Shown in pieces: positions 36,227 to 44,117 of a DNA stretch of 64,000 bases. The notes beneath the pieces are model-generated. The model made no database searches, was not told where the DNA came from, and saw only the letters and a program-made list of their open reading frames with translations. Positions within the stretch are counted from its first letter, which is position 1. Each line of letters begins with the position of its first letter. The stretch comes from Delta-02 sp964513565. GTDB lineage: Bacteria; Desulfobacterota; Syntrophorhabdia; Syntrophorhabdales; Syntrophorhabdaceae. The position numbers were made by a program, and so were the translations under genes. Location: the NCBI GenBank assembly GCA_964513565.1, contig CAZENE010000017.1, forward strand, positions 5,471 to 69,470. The letters are read 5' to 3'.

Positions 36227-37018
36227 TCACCGGTCATGCAAACTATAATGATCAATAATGCTGAAGACCCTGTTAATGCGATCCGATTGCGGCAGGACCT
36301 GCCGTATGATTTCAAGGTAACGACGTTCTCTGACAGCGTCCAGCGTAGGCTGAAAATTGATGTCAAAAACCCACCCTATCTGAAGTAATTTGAAGTCGTT
36401 CAAATTGTTTACATGTTCTATATTTACTATTCCTCTGTTCAGCAGGTCATTACATACGGGCTCCGAAAACCCCGGTGTATCAGGCAGATCGAGTTCGATA
36501 GCCCTATTCCTCGTTTTCTCCACTCGAGAATAATATTCTGTAACTACCTTCAATATGTCCAGTTTGTCGGCATCGCGGATCAGTCTTGAGAAGAACAGGC
36601 ATTCTTCGGATTCTTCGGACGGAAGAGTGGCCCTGTTGTGGTATCGGATAGACCTGACGATCAGATCCCTTGTTGCGTTATCACATTTATCCAGTATCCC
36701 GGCCCCTTGTAGTATGGATACGCCTAATTCGGCGTGATTCTCCGACCGACCGTCCACGAATGTATGATAACGTGCATATTGCTCAAAACGGCCGACATCG
36801 TGGAGCATGGCAATGATCTCAGCCAGGCGCAATTCGTTGTCGTTCAATCCAAGTTTTGTGCCCAAGGCCGATATTTCCGAACCCACACGCCGGGTGTGCC
36901 ATATCTTCATATCGATGATCTGCTGCTTTTGATGCTCGTCGTAGTGAAACATGGAAACATAATCCGTGAACCATTTCTTTACTTCCGTTAACATTTTGCT
37001 CTTTACCGATATCTGCAT
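36227..37018 (-). CDS. HD domain metal-dependent phosphohydrolase
   Basis: A 263-residue HD-superfamily protein. The HD pattern is split in the usual way: H in KIWHTRRVGSEIS, HD in IAMLHDVGRFEQ, then ENHAELGVSIL and RSIRYHNRATLP, and late RDADKLDIL. Substrate unknown; nucleotides or signalling phosphates are typical. ATG 37018 or 36994 is preferred over a frame start at 37120, which overlaps the methyltransferase gene. It is the last gene of the leftward metal/Fe-S transcript and may not share its function. Confidence 0.85.
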   Translation of the reverse strand: MQISVKSKMLTEVKKWFTDYVSMFHYDEHQKQQIIDMKIWHTRRVGSEISALGTKLGLNDNELRLAEIIAMLHDVGRFEQYARYHTFVDGRSENHAELGVSILQGAGILDKCDNATRDLIVRSIRYHNRATLPSEESEECLFFSRLIRDADKLDILKVVTEYYSRVEKTRNRAIELDLPDTPGFSEPVCNDLLNRGIVNIEHVNNLNDFKLLQIGWVFDINFQPTLDAVRERRYLEIIRQVLPQSDRINRVFSIIDHYSLHDR

Positions 37019-37116
37019 TTCACCATCACTTGATCCGCCGCCTCTTTCTTCGCATGTCTCCTTGTTTTCCCGGCACCTGTCGGGGGCAGACTGACTTAAT
37101 ATGGCCGCCTCGTGTT

Positions 37117-37752
37117 TCAAGCCTTGCGGGCCCGAACAACAACGAACAATCCCTCTCCGTGGCCGGTCCTGACGGCTTCGTTCGGACCGGCGCGGGATAT
37201 CGGCCCGAAGAGCGTCTGTCGAAAATCAAGGTTCCCCAGGCCTGCCCTGCGCAGCATCCCGGCAACCTCGCCTACAGAATAAAATGTCGCGTACCTGTAA
37301 AACGGGCTCACGTTTTTCTGTGCTACATATTCACGTCCTACAGGACTCGCGCGATCCAGCATCCCCACGATAACAAAGCCCCCTTTTTCGAGAACCCTGA
37401 AAGATTCTTGGAACGCCTTCGATACATTGGCAACGAAACAAATGGTTGTTATCATCAGGATGCATCCCGTTGTCGAATTTCTGAATGGCAGGTCTTCGGC
37501 AATCCCTCGTACGACCTCAATCCCTTTCACCCGAGCGAGCCGGGCCATGTCAGGAGATGGATCGATCCCTATCTTTATCCCAAGGGGAACCGCAAACCTG
37601 CCCGTTCCTACTCCCACCTCTATCGCGGGGCGATCGCTGGGCACGAAGAGCGACCGGGTGGCCCTTAACTCGGCATCATAGACGAACGGGTGTTTTTCGA
37701 ACCATTCGTCGTACTGTCTTGCGTTGCTCCAAAACGGATCGCTGTCAGCCAT
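37117..37752 (-). CDS. Class I SAM-dependent methyltransferase
   Basis: A 211-residue methyltransferase. Motif I AIEVGVGTGRFAVPLG and the acidic loop IGIDPSPDMARLA bind SAM; EDLPFRNSTTGCILMIT and FRVLEKGGFVIVG are motifs IV and VI-like of the UbiE/Methyltransf_11 group. The start near ATG 37752 follows AGGA; an earlier ATG 37797 is possible. Substrate unknown. It lies 33-80 nt downstream of the ZIP transporter in the leftward run, and such a pairing with metal transporters could suggest metalloid or lipid substrates, but that is speculation. Confidence 0.85.
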   Translation of the reverse strand: MADSDPFWSNARQYDEWFEKHPFVYDAELRATRSLFVPSDRPAIEVGVGTGRFAVPLGIKIGIDPSPDMARLARVKGIEVVRGIAEDLPFRNSTTGCILMITTICFVANVSKAFQESFRVLEKGGFVIVGMLDRASPVGREYVAQKNVSPFYRYATFYSVGEVAGMLRRAGLGNLDFRQTLFGPISRAGPNEAVRTGHGEGLFVVVRARKA

Positions 37753-37830
37753 TGCTTTGATCCTGTGGTTATCTGACTCTCCATGAATGCCCGGCATTTC
37801 TGAAAATCCCGGTGTGAAAAACAGTGAAAC

Positions 37831-38574
37831 CTAATTCAATTGAAAATAATATGCCAGAGCGAACATCAGAGTCAAACCCAGGATAAAGAACATGAAATGC
37901 AGTACGGCTTTCGGGAGGCTTTCGTGTGCCTTGATCTCCGGTATAAGGTCAGAGGCGGCAATATAGATAAAACTCCCTGCACCGAAAAGCACCAGCCCTG
38001 ACACGTTGAAATTTCGTGATGCGATATAGGCGATCATTGCTCCCACGGGAAAAGTCAAAGCCGAGAACAAATTCCACATGAGAGCCCGGCGCCTCGGCCA
38101 GCCACCATGGACAAGCACGCCAAAATCTCCCAGTTCCTGCGGTACCTCGTGGGCGGCGGCGGCTATCCAGGCGATAATGCCCGCTTGGGGTGAAATGAGG
38201 AAAGTACTGCCTATTCCTAATCCTCCAAGGAAGTTATGGACTGCGTCCCCGATGAGGATCAGATATGTTACAGGTTTTTTCGTTTCCAAAGGCCTGCAGT
38301 GTGAATGATGCCAGTGAAGGAACTGTTCCAGGGCAAGAAATGCCGAGAAGCCGCCCATCAACCATAGTGCCGCGCTGAGCGGTGAAAGGAACTTGCTGCC
38401 TTCAGGGATCATATGAAAAAAACCGCCTCCGAGCAATGTACCGGAAGCGAGGGCGACCAGAGGCAGCAGGATACGCTGTAAGGTCACCGGTCCGAGCAGC
38501 GTTGTCAAGCCACCCACCAGCGCTATGGCGCTCATCAGGAAACCGCCCGCAACAATAAACAAAAAAGTATCCAT
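37831..38574 (-). CDS. ZIP family divalent-metal transporter
   Basis: A 247-residue, about eight-helix ZIP-family protein that would import Zn, Fe or Mn. A His-containing motif GGGFFHMIPEG, LHWHHSHCRP in the variable loop, IGDAVHNFLGGLGIG (helix IV HN signature) and AAAHEVPQELGDFGVLV (helix V HEVPHE-like) mark the family metal path. ATG 38574 is preferred to GTG 38613. It is encoded with a CDF transporter, a ZIP/CDF pair being a common combination for balancing import and efflux. Confidence 0.93.
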   Translation of the reverse strand: MDTFLFIVAGGFLMSAIALVGGLTTLLGPVTLQRILLPLVALASGTLLGGGFFHMIPEGSKFLSPLSAALWLMGGFSAFLALEQFLHWHHSHCRPLETKKPVTYLILIGDAVHNFLGGLGIGSTFLISPQAGIIAWIAAAAHEVPQELGDFGVLVHGGWPRRRALMWNLFSALTFPVGAMIAYIASRNFNVSGLVLFGAGSFIYIAASDLIPEIKAHESLPKAVLHFMFFILGLTLMFALAYYFQLN

Positions 38575-38643
38575 TCCCCTTACCTTATTTTTGCAATTAA
38601 AGACCTCTTTCACAGAATAATACAGAAGTTGGGACAGGACGCA

Positions 38644-39954
38644 TCATGTCTTGTCTTTTTCCTTTTGTATCATACTTTCAGCCAAGGATTTTTCTGCGGG
38701 ATGTGTGGGGGCGCTCAGGACTTCAATATCTCCCCTGCGGAAGCGTTCCATAACATGTACAACCGTTTCTCCCTCCCGGGCCTTAAAAATATCGACGAAG
38801 GCATCCTTGAGCATGTGAAAGGATATCTCACCTATCTGGCAGGTGAAAAGCGTGGTGAGCCCGTATCTCGTCAACTCCCTGATCACCTTGATGCCGACGT
38901 GAATACTGCCCTTGGTCTTCAAATGTTCGTTATAATAGAAGTCTTCGATCTCAGGGTTGTTCGCGCCAGTCCGGACGACAATGAAATAAGGTGCTCTGCC
39001 GAAATGACCGTGGACTTTCGAATTGAGGCCGTCGATAGCCTGTACGGGAATGATGGCGACGGTGACCTTGTTTTGTCCCGGCTCGACGTGAACGTATACG
39101 GATTCAATATAGGGAAAGTTTTCCTTGACACGGTCTTCCACCTTGTCGGCCACGCTATGGGCCTGATAAAGAGGTGTTCCGGGATTGCTTTCGATATTGC
39201 ACTCCACAAGCCTGAATGGACCCGCCTGTCTTATCTTCACATCCCGAACCCCGGTGACGCCCGTTATGTTGTTGATCTCCCGTGTGATCTCCAATTGGAG
39301 CCCACGGTCAAGACTGGCATCGAGGAGAATAAGGAGGGAGAACCAGATGGTCTCAAAGCCCAGCTTCAGGATGAACAGGGAGATAATGACGAGGAGCGGT
39401 CCCTCCACATAGTGTATAGAGTAATAGGTAGCAAGGATGCCCGCAAGGACTGCGAAAGAGACCGCTATGTTCAAGTATGAATCCTGGGCTATCGCCTTGA
39501 GTGATTGAGAATTGATCGCATTTCCGACGGTCCTTTCTTGACGTGCAAGGAAATATCCGATGATCATGGAAATGCAGGAAACTGCGACCGGGAGCAGGGG
39601 AAAATTACCCGTCGGTGACGGATGGCCGAATTTATTCACCCCTTCGAGGAGCACCTTCATCCCGGTCCAGGTCACCAAGAGCCCGATGATGAAACTGACG
39701 AGAGTTTCGGCTTTGTACAGACCATACGGGAAACGTTCCGTCTTCTTGCGGGCGGCCAGAAAAAGCCCGAACCATGAGGCGAATATCACGGTAAAATCAG
39801 AAAAAGTATGGAAACCATCGGCGACCAGAAGTGGGGAACTGAACTGATAGCCGATAAGGGCCTTGACAGCGGCGAGTCCCAAAGTGACAAATGAGGCGAA
39901 AAGGGCCGTTCGTTGACCTCTGGCCAAATTGACCTGAACGTCATCCTTCTTCAT
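38644..39954 (-). CDS. CDF cation efflux transporter fused to a NifX-like domain
   Basis: A 436-residue fusion. Residues ~10-210 form a cation diffusion facilitator membrane domain with the metal motif ADGFHTFSDF and a second SLKAIAQDSYLN; ~215-295 is the cytoplasmic CDF ferredoxin-like domain (ITGVTGVRDVKIRQAG, ENFPYIESVYVHVEP). Residues ~300-415 are a NifX/NifB dinitrogenase-cofactor-like domain (HGHFGRAPYFIVV, GIKVIRELTRYGLTTLFTCQIGEISFHML). It should export Zn, Fe or similar, with the NifX part sensing or carrying a metal cofactor. It overlaps the Zn-ribbon gene by 14 nt, so the two are probably coupled. Confidence 0.92.
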   Translation of the reverse strand: MKKDDVQVNLARGQRTALFASFVTLGLAAVKALIGYQFSSPLLVADGFHTFSDFTVIFASWFGLFLAARKKTERFPYGLYKAETLVSFIIGLLVTWTGMKVLLEGVNKFGHPSPTGNFPLLPVAVSCISMIIGYFLARQERTVGNAINSQSLKAIAQDSYLNIAVSFAVLAGILATYYSIHYVEGPLLVIISLFILKLGFETIWFSLLILLDASLDRGLQLEITREINNITGVTGVRDVKIRQAGPFRLVECNIESNPGTPLYQAHSVADKVEDRVKENFPYIESVYVHVEPGQNKVTVAIIPVQAIDGLNSKVHGHFGRAPYFIVVRTGANNPEIEDFYYNEHLKTKGSIHVGIKVIRELTRYGLTTLFTCQIGEISFHMLKDAFVDIFKAREGETVVHVMERFRRGDIEVLSAPTHPAEKSLAESMIQKEKDKT

Positions 39955-40189
39955 GACTTTGTTCCCGCTGCTCCTCTACAGGGAATCGTCCCGCCATCAT
40001 GGCCCGGCAGCGGGGGCAGGGCGTAATGAAACAGGGCTGTCCCGGGACCTTATCTATTATCATTCCGCAGCGGGGACATATGCATTGTCGTGGTACAGCG
40101 GACCGTGAGCGATCCTGGTCTTCCGCCTGCCCGGGCACAGGCCTTCCGCGCCTGCGATGCCCGTGCCTGCCTCTAAATCCGAATGACAC
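39941..40189 (-). CDS. Small zinc-ribbon protein
   Basis: An 82-residue protein. The N-terminus is Arg/Gly-rich (FRGRHGHRRRGRP) and the middle has a CxxC pair (CPRCG..CPRC, separated by about 17 residues) with an extra Cys, typical of a zinc ribbon. It starts at GTG 40189 with GGAGG 6 nt ahead. Its 3' end overlaps the CDF-NifX gene. It resembles short Gly/Arg-rich partners found with NifX/MinD-like clusters, but I cannot name a family. Confidence 0.75.
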   Translation of the reverse strand: MSFGFRGRHGHRRRGRPVPGQAEDQDRSRSAVPRQCICPRCGMIIDKVPGQPCFITPCPRCRAMMAGRFPVEEQREQSHEEG

Positions 40190-40259
40190 GATTGACCTCC
40201 GTATGTGATTGCGCGATATGTGTCGTCAAAGCATATCGTTCAGCGGTGAAACGTCGTCT

Positions 40260-40697
40260 TCACTCCGGCCCATCCTGATCAAAGTACCTGTAGTGGGCCA
40301 TTTGGAGAGTGTTTGCAGCGAGGGACGCGCAGTGCTGATCTTCCTCGGGAAGACCGCCAACGGCCTCTAAGATGGTTTCGGCCGTTATCTTTTTTAGTTC
40401 TTCGAAGCCTTTGCCGATCGCAAGTTCCGCGGCGAGAGAACCGCAGATCATACTGGGTCCGCACCCGTCCGTCGTAAAAGAGGCCTCAACGACCTTTCCT
40501 TCCCTGAATTTCAGGAATATATTCATGGTATCGCCGCAGGAACCCTTGATTCGCCCCTGGGCGTCAGGGTTCTCCATGGGATACATGCAGGGCGGGTCGA
40601 CCCACCTGTCAAAGGCCTTTTGCCCGTAATCCCTGAGCGTTTCATCGTATATTTGGTCCTGTAGTTCTTTAAGGAAATTGTCGAGTTTATCGGACAT
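40260..40697 (-). CDS. NifU N-terminal-like Fe-S scaffold protein
   Basis: A 145-residue IscU/NifU_N-like protein expected to assemble transient Fe-S clusters. Cluster-ligand cysteines are GSCGDTMNIFL (~53), DGCGPSMICGS (~77-83) and a late QHCASLAANTL (~122). The IscU family retains three such Cys, so it probably binds metal. No cysteine desulfurase gene is adjacent. It heads the leftward metal/Fe-S transcript, with a sigma-54 promoter match about 125 nt upstream of its ATG. Confidence 0.9.
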   Translation of the reverse strand: MSDKLDNFLKELQDQIYDETLRDYGQKAFDRWVDPPCMYPMENPDAQGRIKGSCGDTMNIFLKFREGKVVEASFTTDGCGPSMICGSLAAELAIGKGFEELKKITAETILEAVGGLPEEDQHCASLAANTLQMAHYRYFDQDGPE

Positions 40698-40818
40698 TAT
40701 GGATCTCCCCTGCCTCTATCTGAGCCTCCGGTGGATCATTTGCCCATCACCGGAGACGACTGTCCAGCATCCTTAGAAACAAGGTATGCATTAAAATGGA
40801 CTATACAATCGTTGCATC

Positions 40819-40834
40819 AGCAATTGCCATGCCA
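40819..40834 (-). promoter_or_regulatory. Sigma-54 promoter for the NifU/CDF operon
   Basis: On the minus strand TGGCATGGCAATTGCT matches the consensus except C to T after GGCA. GG is at 40833-40832 and GC at 40821-40820, 10 nt apart. Transcription would start near 40808. Confidence 0.75.
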
Positions 40835-40981
40835 CTCCCGGGATATACGAGGCATTACTGGTATCTGTCGATTACTATCATTAATTTTCGTGCTGAGACA
40901 TCCGGGACCCGTGTTAAATGTGCTCATTTTCCATACATAATTGAAACATGTGGTGAATAATTTTTCCAGTACAAGGCATAA

Positions 40982-40998
40982 TATTGCAAAATGCAATA
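40982..40998. promoter_or_regulatory. Palindrome, candidate activator site
   Basis: TATTGCAAAATGCAATA: seven-base arms around AAA. It lies about 78 nt upstream of the plus-strand -24 element and 150 nt upstream of the minus-strand one, the range used by enhancer-binding proteins. The binding protein is unknown. Confidence 0.5.
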
Positions 40999-41074
40999 AA
41001 AGAATAGCAGCCAAATTCTCTCAAAATACTGGAAAGCTCTGCCTGTACTGGATTTGAAGCGGTATGATCGGCGT

Positions 41075-41090
41075 GGTATGAATCTTGCGT
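41075..41090 (+). promoter_or_regulatory. Sigma-54 promoter for the DUF5320/NifX pair
   Basis: TGGTATGAATCTTGCG: GG 41076-41077 and GC 41088-41089, correct spacing, TTGC perfect. Transcription would start near 41101, 112 nt before ATG 41213. Confidence 0.7.
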
Positions 41091-41212
41091 ATCTAATCAC
41101 ATATTGATCGGCACTTTGAGAAGGTGCATACCGGTGGTTCTCGAGATCAGGCAGACTGTGCTTGATTAGAATTTTGGGCCATCGGCCGATCTCATGAAAG
41201 GAGGTAACGGAT

Positions 41213-41617
41213 ATGCCAGGTGGAGACGGAACAGGACCTCGTGGGTTTGGTCCAATGACAGGACGTGCGGCGGGCTTTTGCACGGGTTTCGGTATTCCCG
41301 GGTATGCGAACTATACCAGGGGAAGAGGAAACCGGATTTGGGGCAGAGGACGCGGAGGCGGAGGTCGAGGTTACAGGCACTGGTTTTACGAAACGGGCCT
41401 CACGGGTTGGCAAAGAGCGGCCGGCTATACGCCGGCATGGGGTAATCCCTTTGCTTACGGTGGGCTCTACAACGTTCCCGTAGCACCTGTTGTAAACAGG
41501 CAACAGGAAGTGGATGCCCTTAAAGCCCAGGCGGAATACCTCGAAGACGCACTGGAACGCATCCGGGTAGAACTCAAAGAACTCGAGGCAAAACAGGCTG
41601 AAACCGGGTCAGGTTAA
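41213..41617 (+). CDS. DUF5320-type Gly/Arg-rich protein
   Basis: A 134-residue small protein. It begins MPGGDGTGPRGFGPMTGR, the DUF5320 hallmark, continues with Gly/Arg repeats and ends in a coiled-coil (EVDALKAQAEYLEDALERI). Such proteins are usually encoded beside NifX/MinD-like Fe-S cofactor genes, as here. AAGGAGGT lies ahead of the ATG. No catalytic residue is visible; a scaffold or binding role for metal clusters is inferred from neighbours. Confidence 0.88.
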   Translation: MPGGDGTGPRGFGPMTGRAAGFCTGFGIPGYANYTRGRGNRIWGRGRGGGGRGYRHWFYETGLTGWQRAAGYTPAWGNPFAYGGLYNVPVAPVVNRQQEVDALKAQAEYLEDALERIRVELKELEAKQAETGSG

Positions 41618-41705
41618 GGCCGGAACAAGACGCGGAGGGCGGTGGTTGTCGACCTTGATGCCCTCCCCGTCTTTGTTCATGAAACAGGAAAAAATGGAGG
41701 CTACT

Positions 41706-42326
41706 ATGTTTATAGCGGTAACGTCAGAGGGGCCGTCCCTTGATGCGAGAATTGACGGAAGGTTTGGAAGGTGCCGGTATTTTTTGATAATTAATACCGA
41801 CGACCTGAGCTTCGAAGCTGTCGAGAACCAGAACGCGGCCCTCCAAGGCGGGGCCGGTATCCAGGCTGCACAAATGATAGCGGAGAAGGGAGTAACACAT
41901 GTATTTACGGGTGCCTGCGGACCGAACGCGTACCAGGTTCTCTCGGCGGCGGGGGTTGAAGTCGTTACAGGATGCGCAGGTGGAGTAATGGACGTGATCA
42001 ACCAGATCCGGAATGGCAATTACACAACTGCAACAGGTCCCAATGTTGCCGACCATTATGGAATGGGACAAAATGCCGGTACCGGGTTTGCTCCCGGCAT
42101 GGGACGCGGCGGCGGAATGGGACGTGGCGGCGGAATGGGACGTGGCGGCGGAATGGGACGTGGCGGCGGAATGGGCATGGGACGCGGTAGTTTTGCCGGC
42201 ACTCAGGCGGCGGAGATACAGAACCCACCGGCGACCGGCGAGGATGAACTGGAAACGCTGAAACGACAGATGGACCAGATCAGCAAACGCATCAGCGAAC
42301 TCGAGAAGAAAAAAAGGAAGGGATGA
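41706..42326 (+). CDS. NifX/NifB-like cofactor-binding protein with Gly-rich tail
   Basis: A 206-residue protein. Residues 1-~110 are a dinitrogenase iron-molybdenum-cofactor-like domain (IAVTSEGPSLDARIDGRFGR, TGACGPNAYQVLSAAGVEVV, CAGGVMDVINQI). The tail carries four tandem MGRGGG repeats (18-bp units), then a coiled coil (LETLKRQMDQISKRISELEKK). It is the second gene of the rightward sigma-54 transcript, 88 nt downstream. GGAGG precedes ATG 41706; a longer frame from 41646 lacks support. It may bind a metal cofactor as Orange-protein-like relatives do. Confidence 0.9.
   Translation: MFIAVTSEGPSLDARIDGRFGRCRYFLIINTDDLSFEAVENQNAALQGGAGIQAAQMIAEKGVTHVFTGACGPNAYQVLSAAGVEVVTGCAGGVMDVINQIRNGNYTTATGPNVADHYGMGQNAGTGFAPGMGRGGGMGRGGGMGRGGGMGRGGGMGMGRGSFAGTQAAEIQNPPATGEDELETLKRQMDQISKRISELEKKKRKG
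42102..42173 (+). repeat. Four tandem 18-bp repeats within the NifX-like gene
   Basis: Units at 42102-42119, 42120-42137, 42138-42155 and 42156-42173; the last three are identical and the first differs at one base (GGACGC vs GGACGT). They encode GRGGGM repeats, so repeat number can change without a frameshift. Confidence 0.9.
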
Positions 42327-43401
42327 CAAACCAGAATCTGCTACCCTTGCCCGGCTCGCTGTCCACCGATAATGTGCCGTGATGGGCTTCTACAATGGCC
42401 CGTGCTATAGACAACCCGAGCCCTGAACCTTCCTTCTCGCGGCTCACGCGGCAGAATGCATCGAATACGCACGGCATATCTCGCTCATGGATACCGATCC
42501 CCGTATCCTGAACCTCGACGCGGACATAGTTCGCTTCGTTAACCAGCCTTATGGTTACCGTCCCCCCCGTGTCAGTGTATTTAACGGCATTGTCCAGAAG
42601 ATTCACTAGGACTCTATCGATCATTGCGCCATCGGCATCGATTATCAGCGCAGCGTCTTCAGCACACTCATAAACAACGCGTATCCCTTTCTTCCCTGCT
42701 GCCACCTTTGTCATTTCGATCTGTTCGTGCAGGGCCTCTCCAATGTTGTACGGACCGGGCACGGGATCATATTTCCCGGAACCCAACCGGGAGAATTCCA
42801 TTAATTCGGATACTAGGAACTGCACACTTGACAGCGATCTTATAACAGTGGAGAGATAATCCCTTTGCTTATCGTTCAAAGGGCCTGCCTTTCCGGACAA
42901 TAGTCTCTCCAGGAGCCCGGAGGTCCCGGCAAGGGGGCCTTTCATGTCATGAGCGAACATAGAGAAAAGATTCTTGCGTTCCCTTTCCATTCGCTTTATT
43001 TCCGTGATGTCCCTGAAGAATTCCACACCTCCAATAAAATTCCCCGAACCGTCCAAAAGCGGGAAAGCTGTAACCAGCAATTCGATCGCTTCACCGTTAC
43101 TGGTCTTCAACCTTGTCTCGGATGCGACGGAGGGCATATGCTCTTTAAAAACGTGCATGATCAGAGGACATGAACCCGGGTCCTTCGAACCATGAATGAT
43201 TTCAAAATGGGACTTGCCGATAACATCATCTCGGGAATAACCTGTGAGGCGTTGCGCCGTCTCGTTGAAATCCAGAATAGCACCATTTTTGTCGACAAGC
43301 AAAAACCCCAGCGGAAGATTCTGAATAACCAGCCTGTATATGTCCCGGTCAAGCAGGCAAAAATTATCACGCCAGATCTGTTCGTGGTCCTTAGGTTTCA
43401 T
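42292..43401 (-). CDS. PAS-domain sensor histidine kinase
   Basis: A roughly 370-residue kinase without a receiver. PAS ~28-145 (ENLPLGFLLVDKNGAILDFN-like, VEFFRDITEIKRME), HisKA with SMFAHDMKGPLAG (His about 160), HATPase with DRVLVNLLDNAVKY, DTGIGI and GSGLGLSIA. It is soluble. GGTGG lies before ATG 43401 or 43407; an in-frame GTG at 43413 is also possible. Its 3' end overlaps the NifX-like gene by 35 nt, convergent. Its response-regulator partner is not apparent. Confidence 0.9.
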   Translation of the reverse strand: MKPKDHEQIWRDNFCLLDRDIYRLVIQNLPLGFLLVDKNGAILDFNETAQRLTGYSRDDVIGKSHFEIIHGSKDPGSCPLIMHVFKEHMPSVASETRLKTSNGEAIELLVTAFPLLDGSGNFIGGVEFFRDITEIKRMERERKNLFSMFAHDMKGPLAGTSGLLERLLSGKAGPLNDKQRDYLSTVIRSLSSVQFLVSELMEFSRLGSGKYDPVPGPYNIGEALHEQIEMTKVAAGKKGIRVVYECAEDAALIIDADGAMIDRVLVNLLDNAVKYTDTGGTVTIRLVNEANYVRVEVQDTGIGIHERDMPCVFDAFCRVSREKEGSGLGLSIARAIVEAHHGTLSVDSEPGKGSRFWFVIPSFFSSRVR

Positions 43402-43658
43402 ATTCATTACCACCGATAGTTTTCAAGCCGCCACTCTCTTGTTGACTATAATATCGCACAGGCTGCCCGTCAGGTCAAAACCGGAAGGTACTAACTCCTT
43501 GATGGTTTATGTCCATCCATCAAGTTTGCAAATCCATACCCCATATTCCCATCCTTTCCTGACAGGTATCACGGCCCTGTTTGCAGCAGGGAACGCTTCG
43601 CCGGTAATAACGCAGAATGCAATAAATGCTGTGCTGGCAGATTGCAATAAGCATGATT

Positions 43659-43847
43659 CTACTCCAATTTATGCCAGCCTTCCTGTGGCATGGAATGAAA
43701 GCTTACCGCCTTCGGGTTTGTCCATGTGCCTTCCGGAGTAATTTCCCATTTTGTATAGAAATCCAGCGGCGATACGGTTTTGTCTATGCGATAGCCGTCG
43801 GGGTGAAAGCCTTTTTTAACGTCGGAAGCCTTGAATGTGTCATCCAT
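43659..43847 (-). CDS. Small hypothetical protein, 62 residues
   Basis: A short soluble protein of no recognised family: DTFKASDVKKGFHPDGYRIDK, then WEITPEGTWTNPKAVSFHS, ending in EGWHKLE. GGAG lies 6 nt before ATG 43847; a longer frame from 43889 is not supported. The gap on its 3' side to 43401 (about 250 nt) shows no gene. It has no clear neighbours in function. Confidence 0.6.
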   Translation of the reverse strand: MDDTFKASDVKKGFHPDGYRIDKTVSPLDFYTKWEITPEGTWTNPKAVSFHSMPQEGWHKLE

Positions 43848-44117
43848 TATAATCTCCTTATTCGCTTTAGGCACCGGGTTCGGGCGCATATCAGATAACC
43901 GATGCGTTCCCCCATATAATAATCAAACATGGATGTAAAAAACAATATCCCGGGGGAAGGCCGTTTCGGGTTTAAGTGTTTAAAGGTTACTGCACCAGGA
44001 CCGACTAAAGAATATGAGCCTCGGTTAAAACGGTCAGGCCGGGTGTTTGATTCTTTCTTGACATAGGGACAGGTTTGAAGAATCATATTATAATTACGAA
44101 GAAGCTAGGGAGATCTC

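Larger units (their letters stand above)
40698..41212. other. 515-base divergent regulatory region
   Basis: Divergent promoters of the metal/Fe-S locus. It holds two sigma-54 promoter matches, minus at 40818-40833 and plus at 41075-41090, with the palindrome at 40982-40998 between them. No gene was found. Confidence 0.65.

Noticed and set aside
44058..44094. TTGACA and TATTATAAT upstream of the CCG oxidoreductase
   Set aside because: The spacing is 22 nt or more, too long for a sigma-70 promoter.
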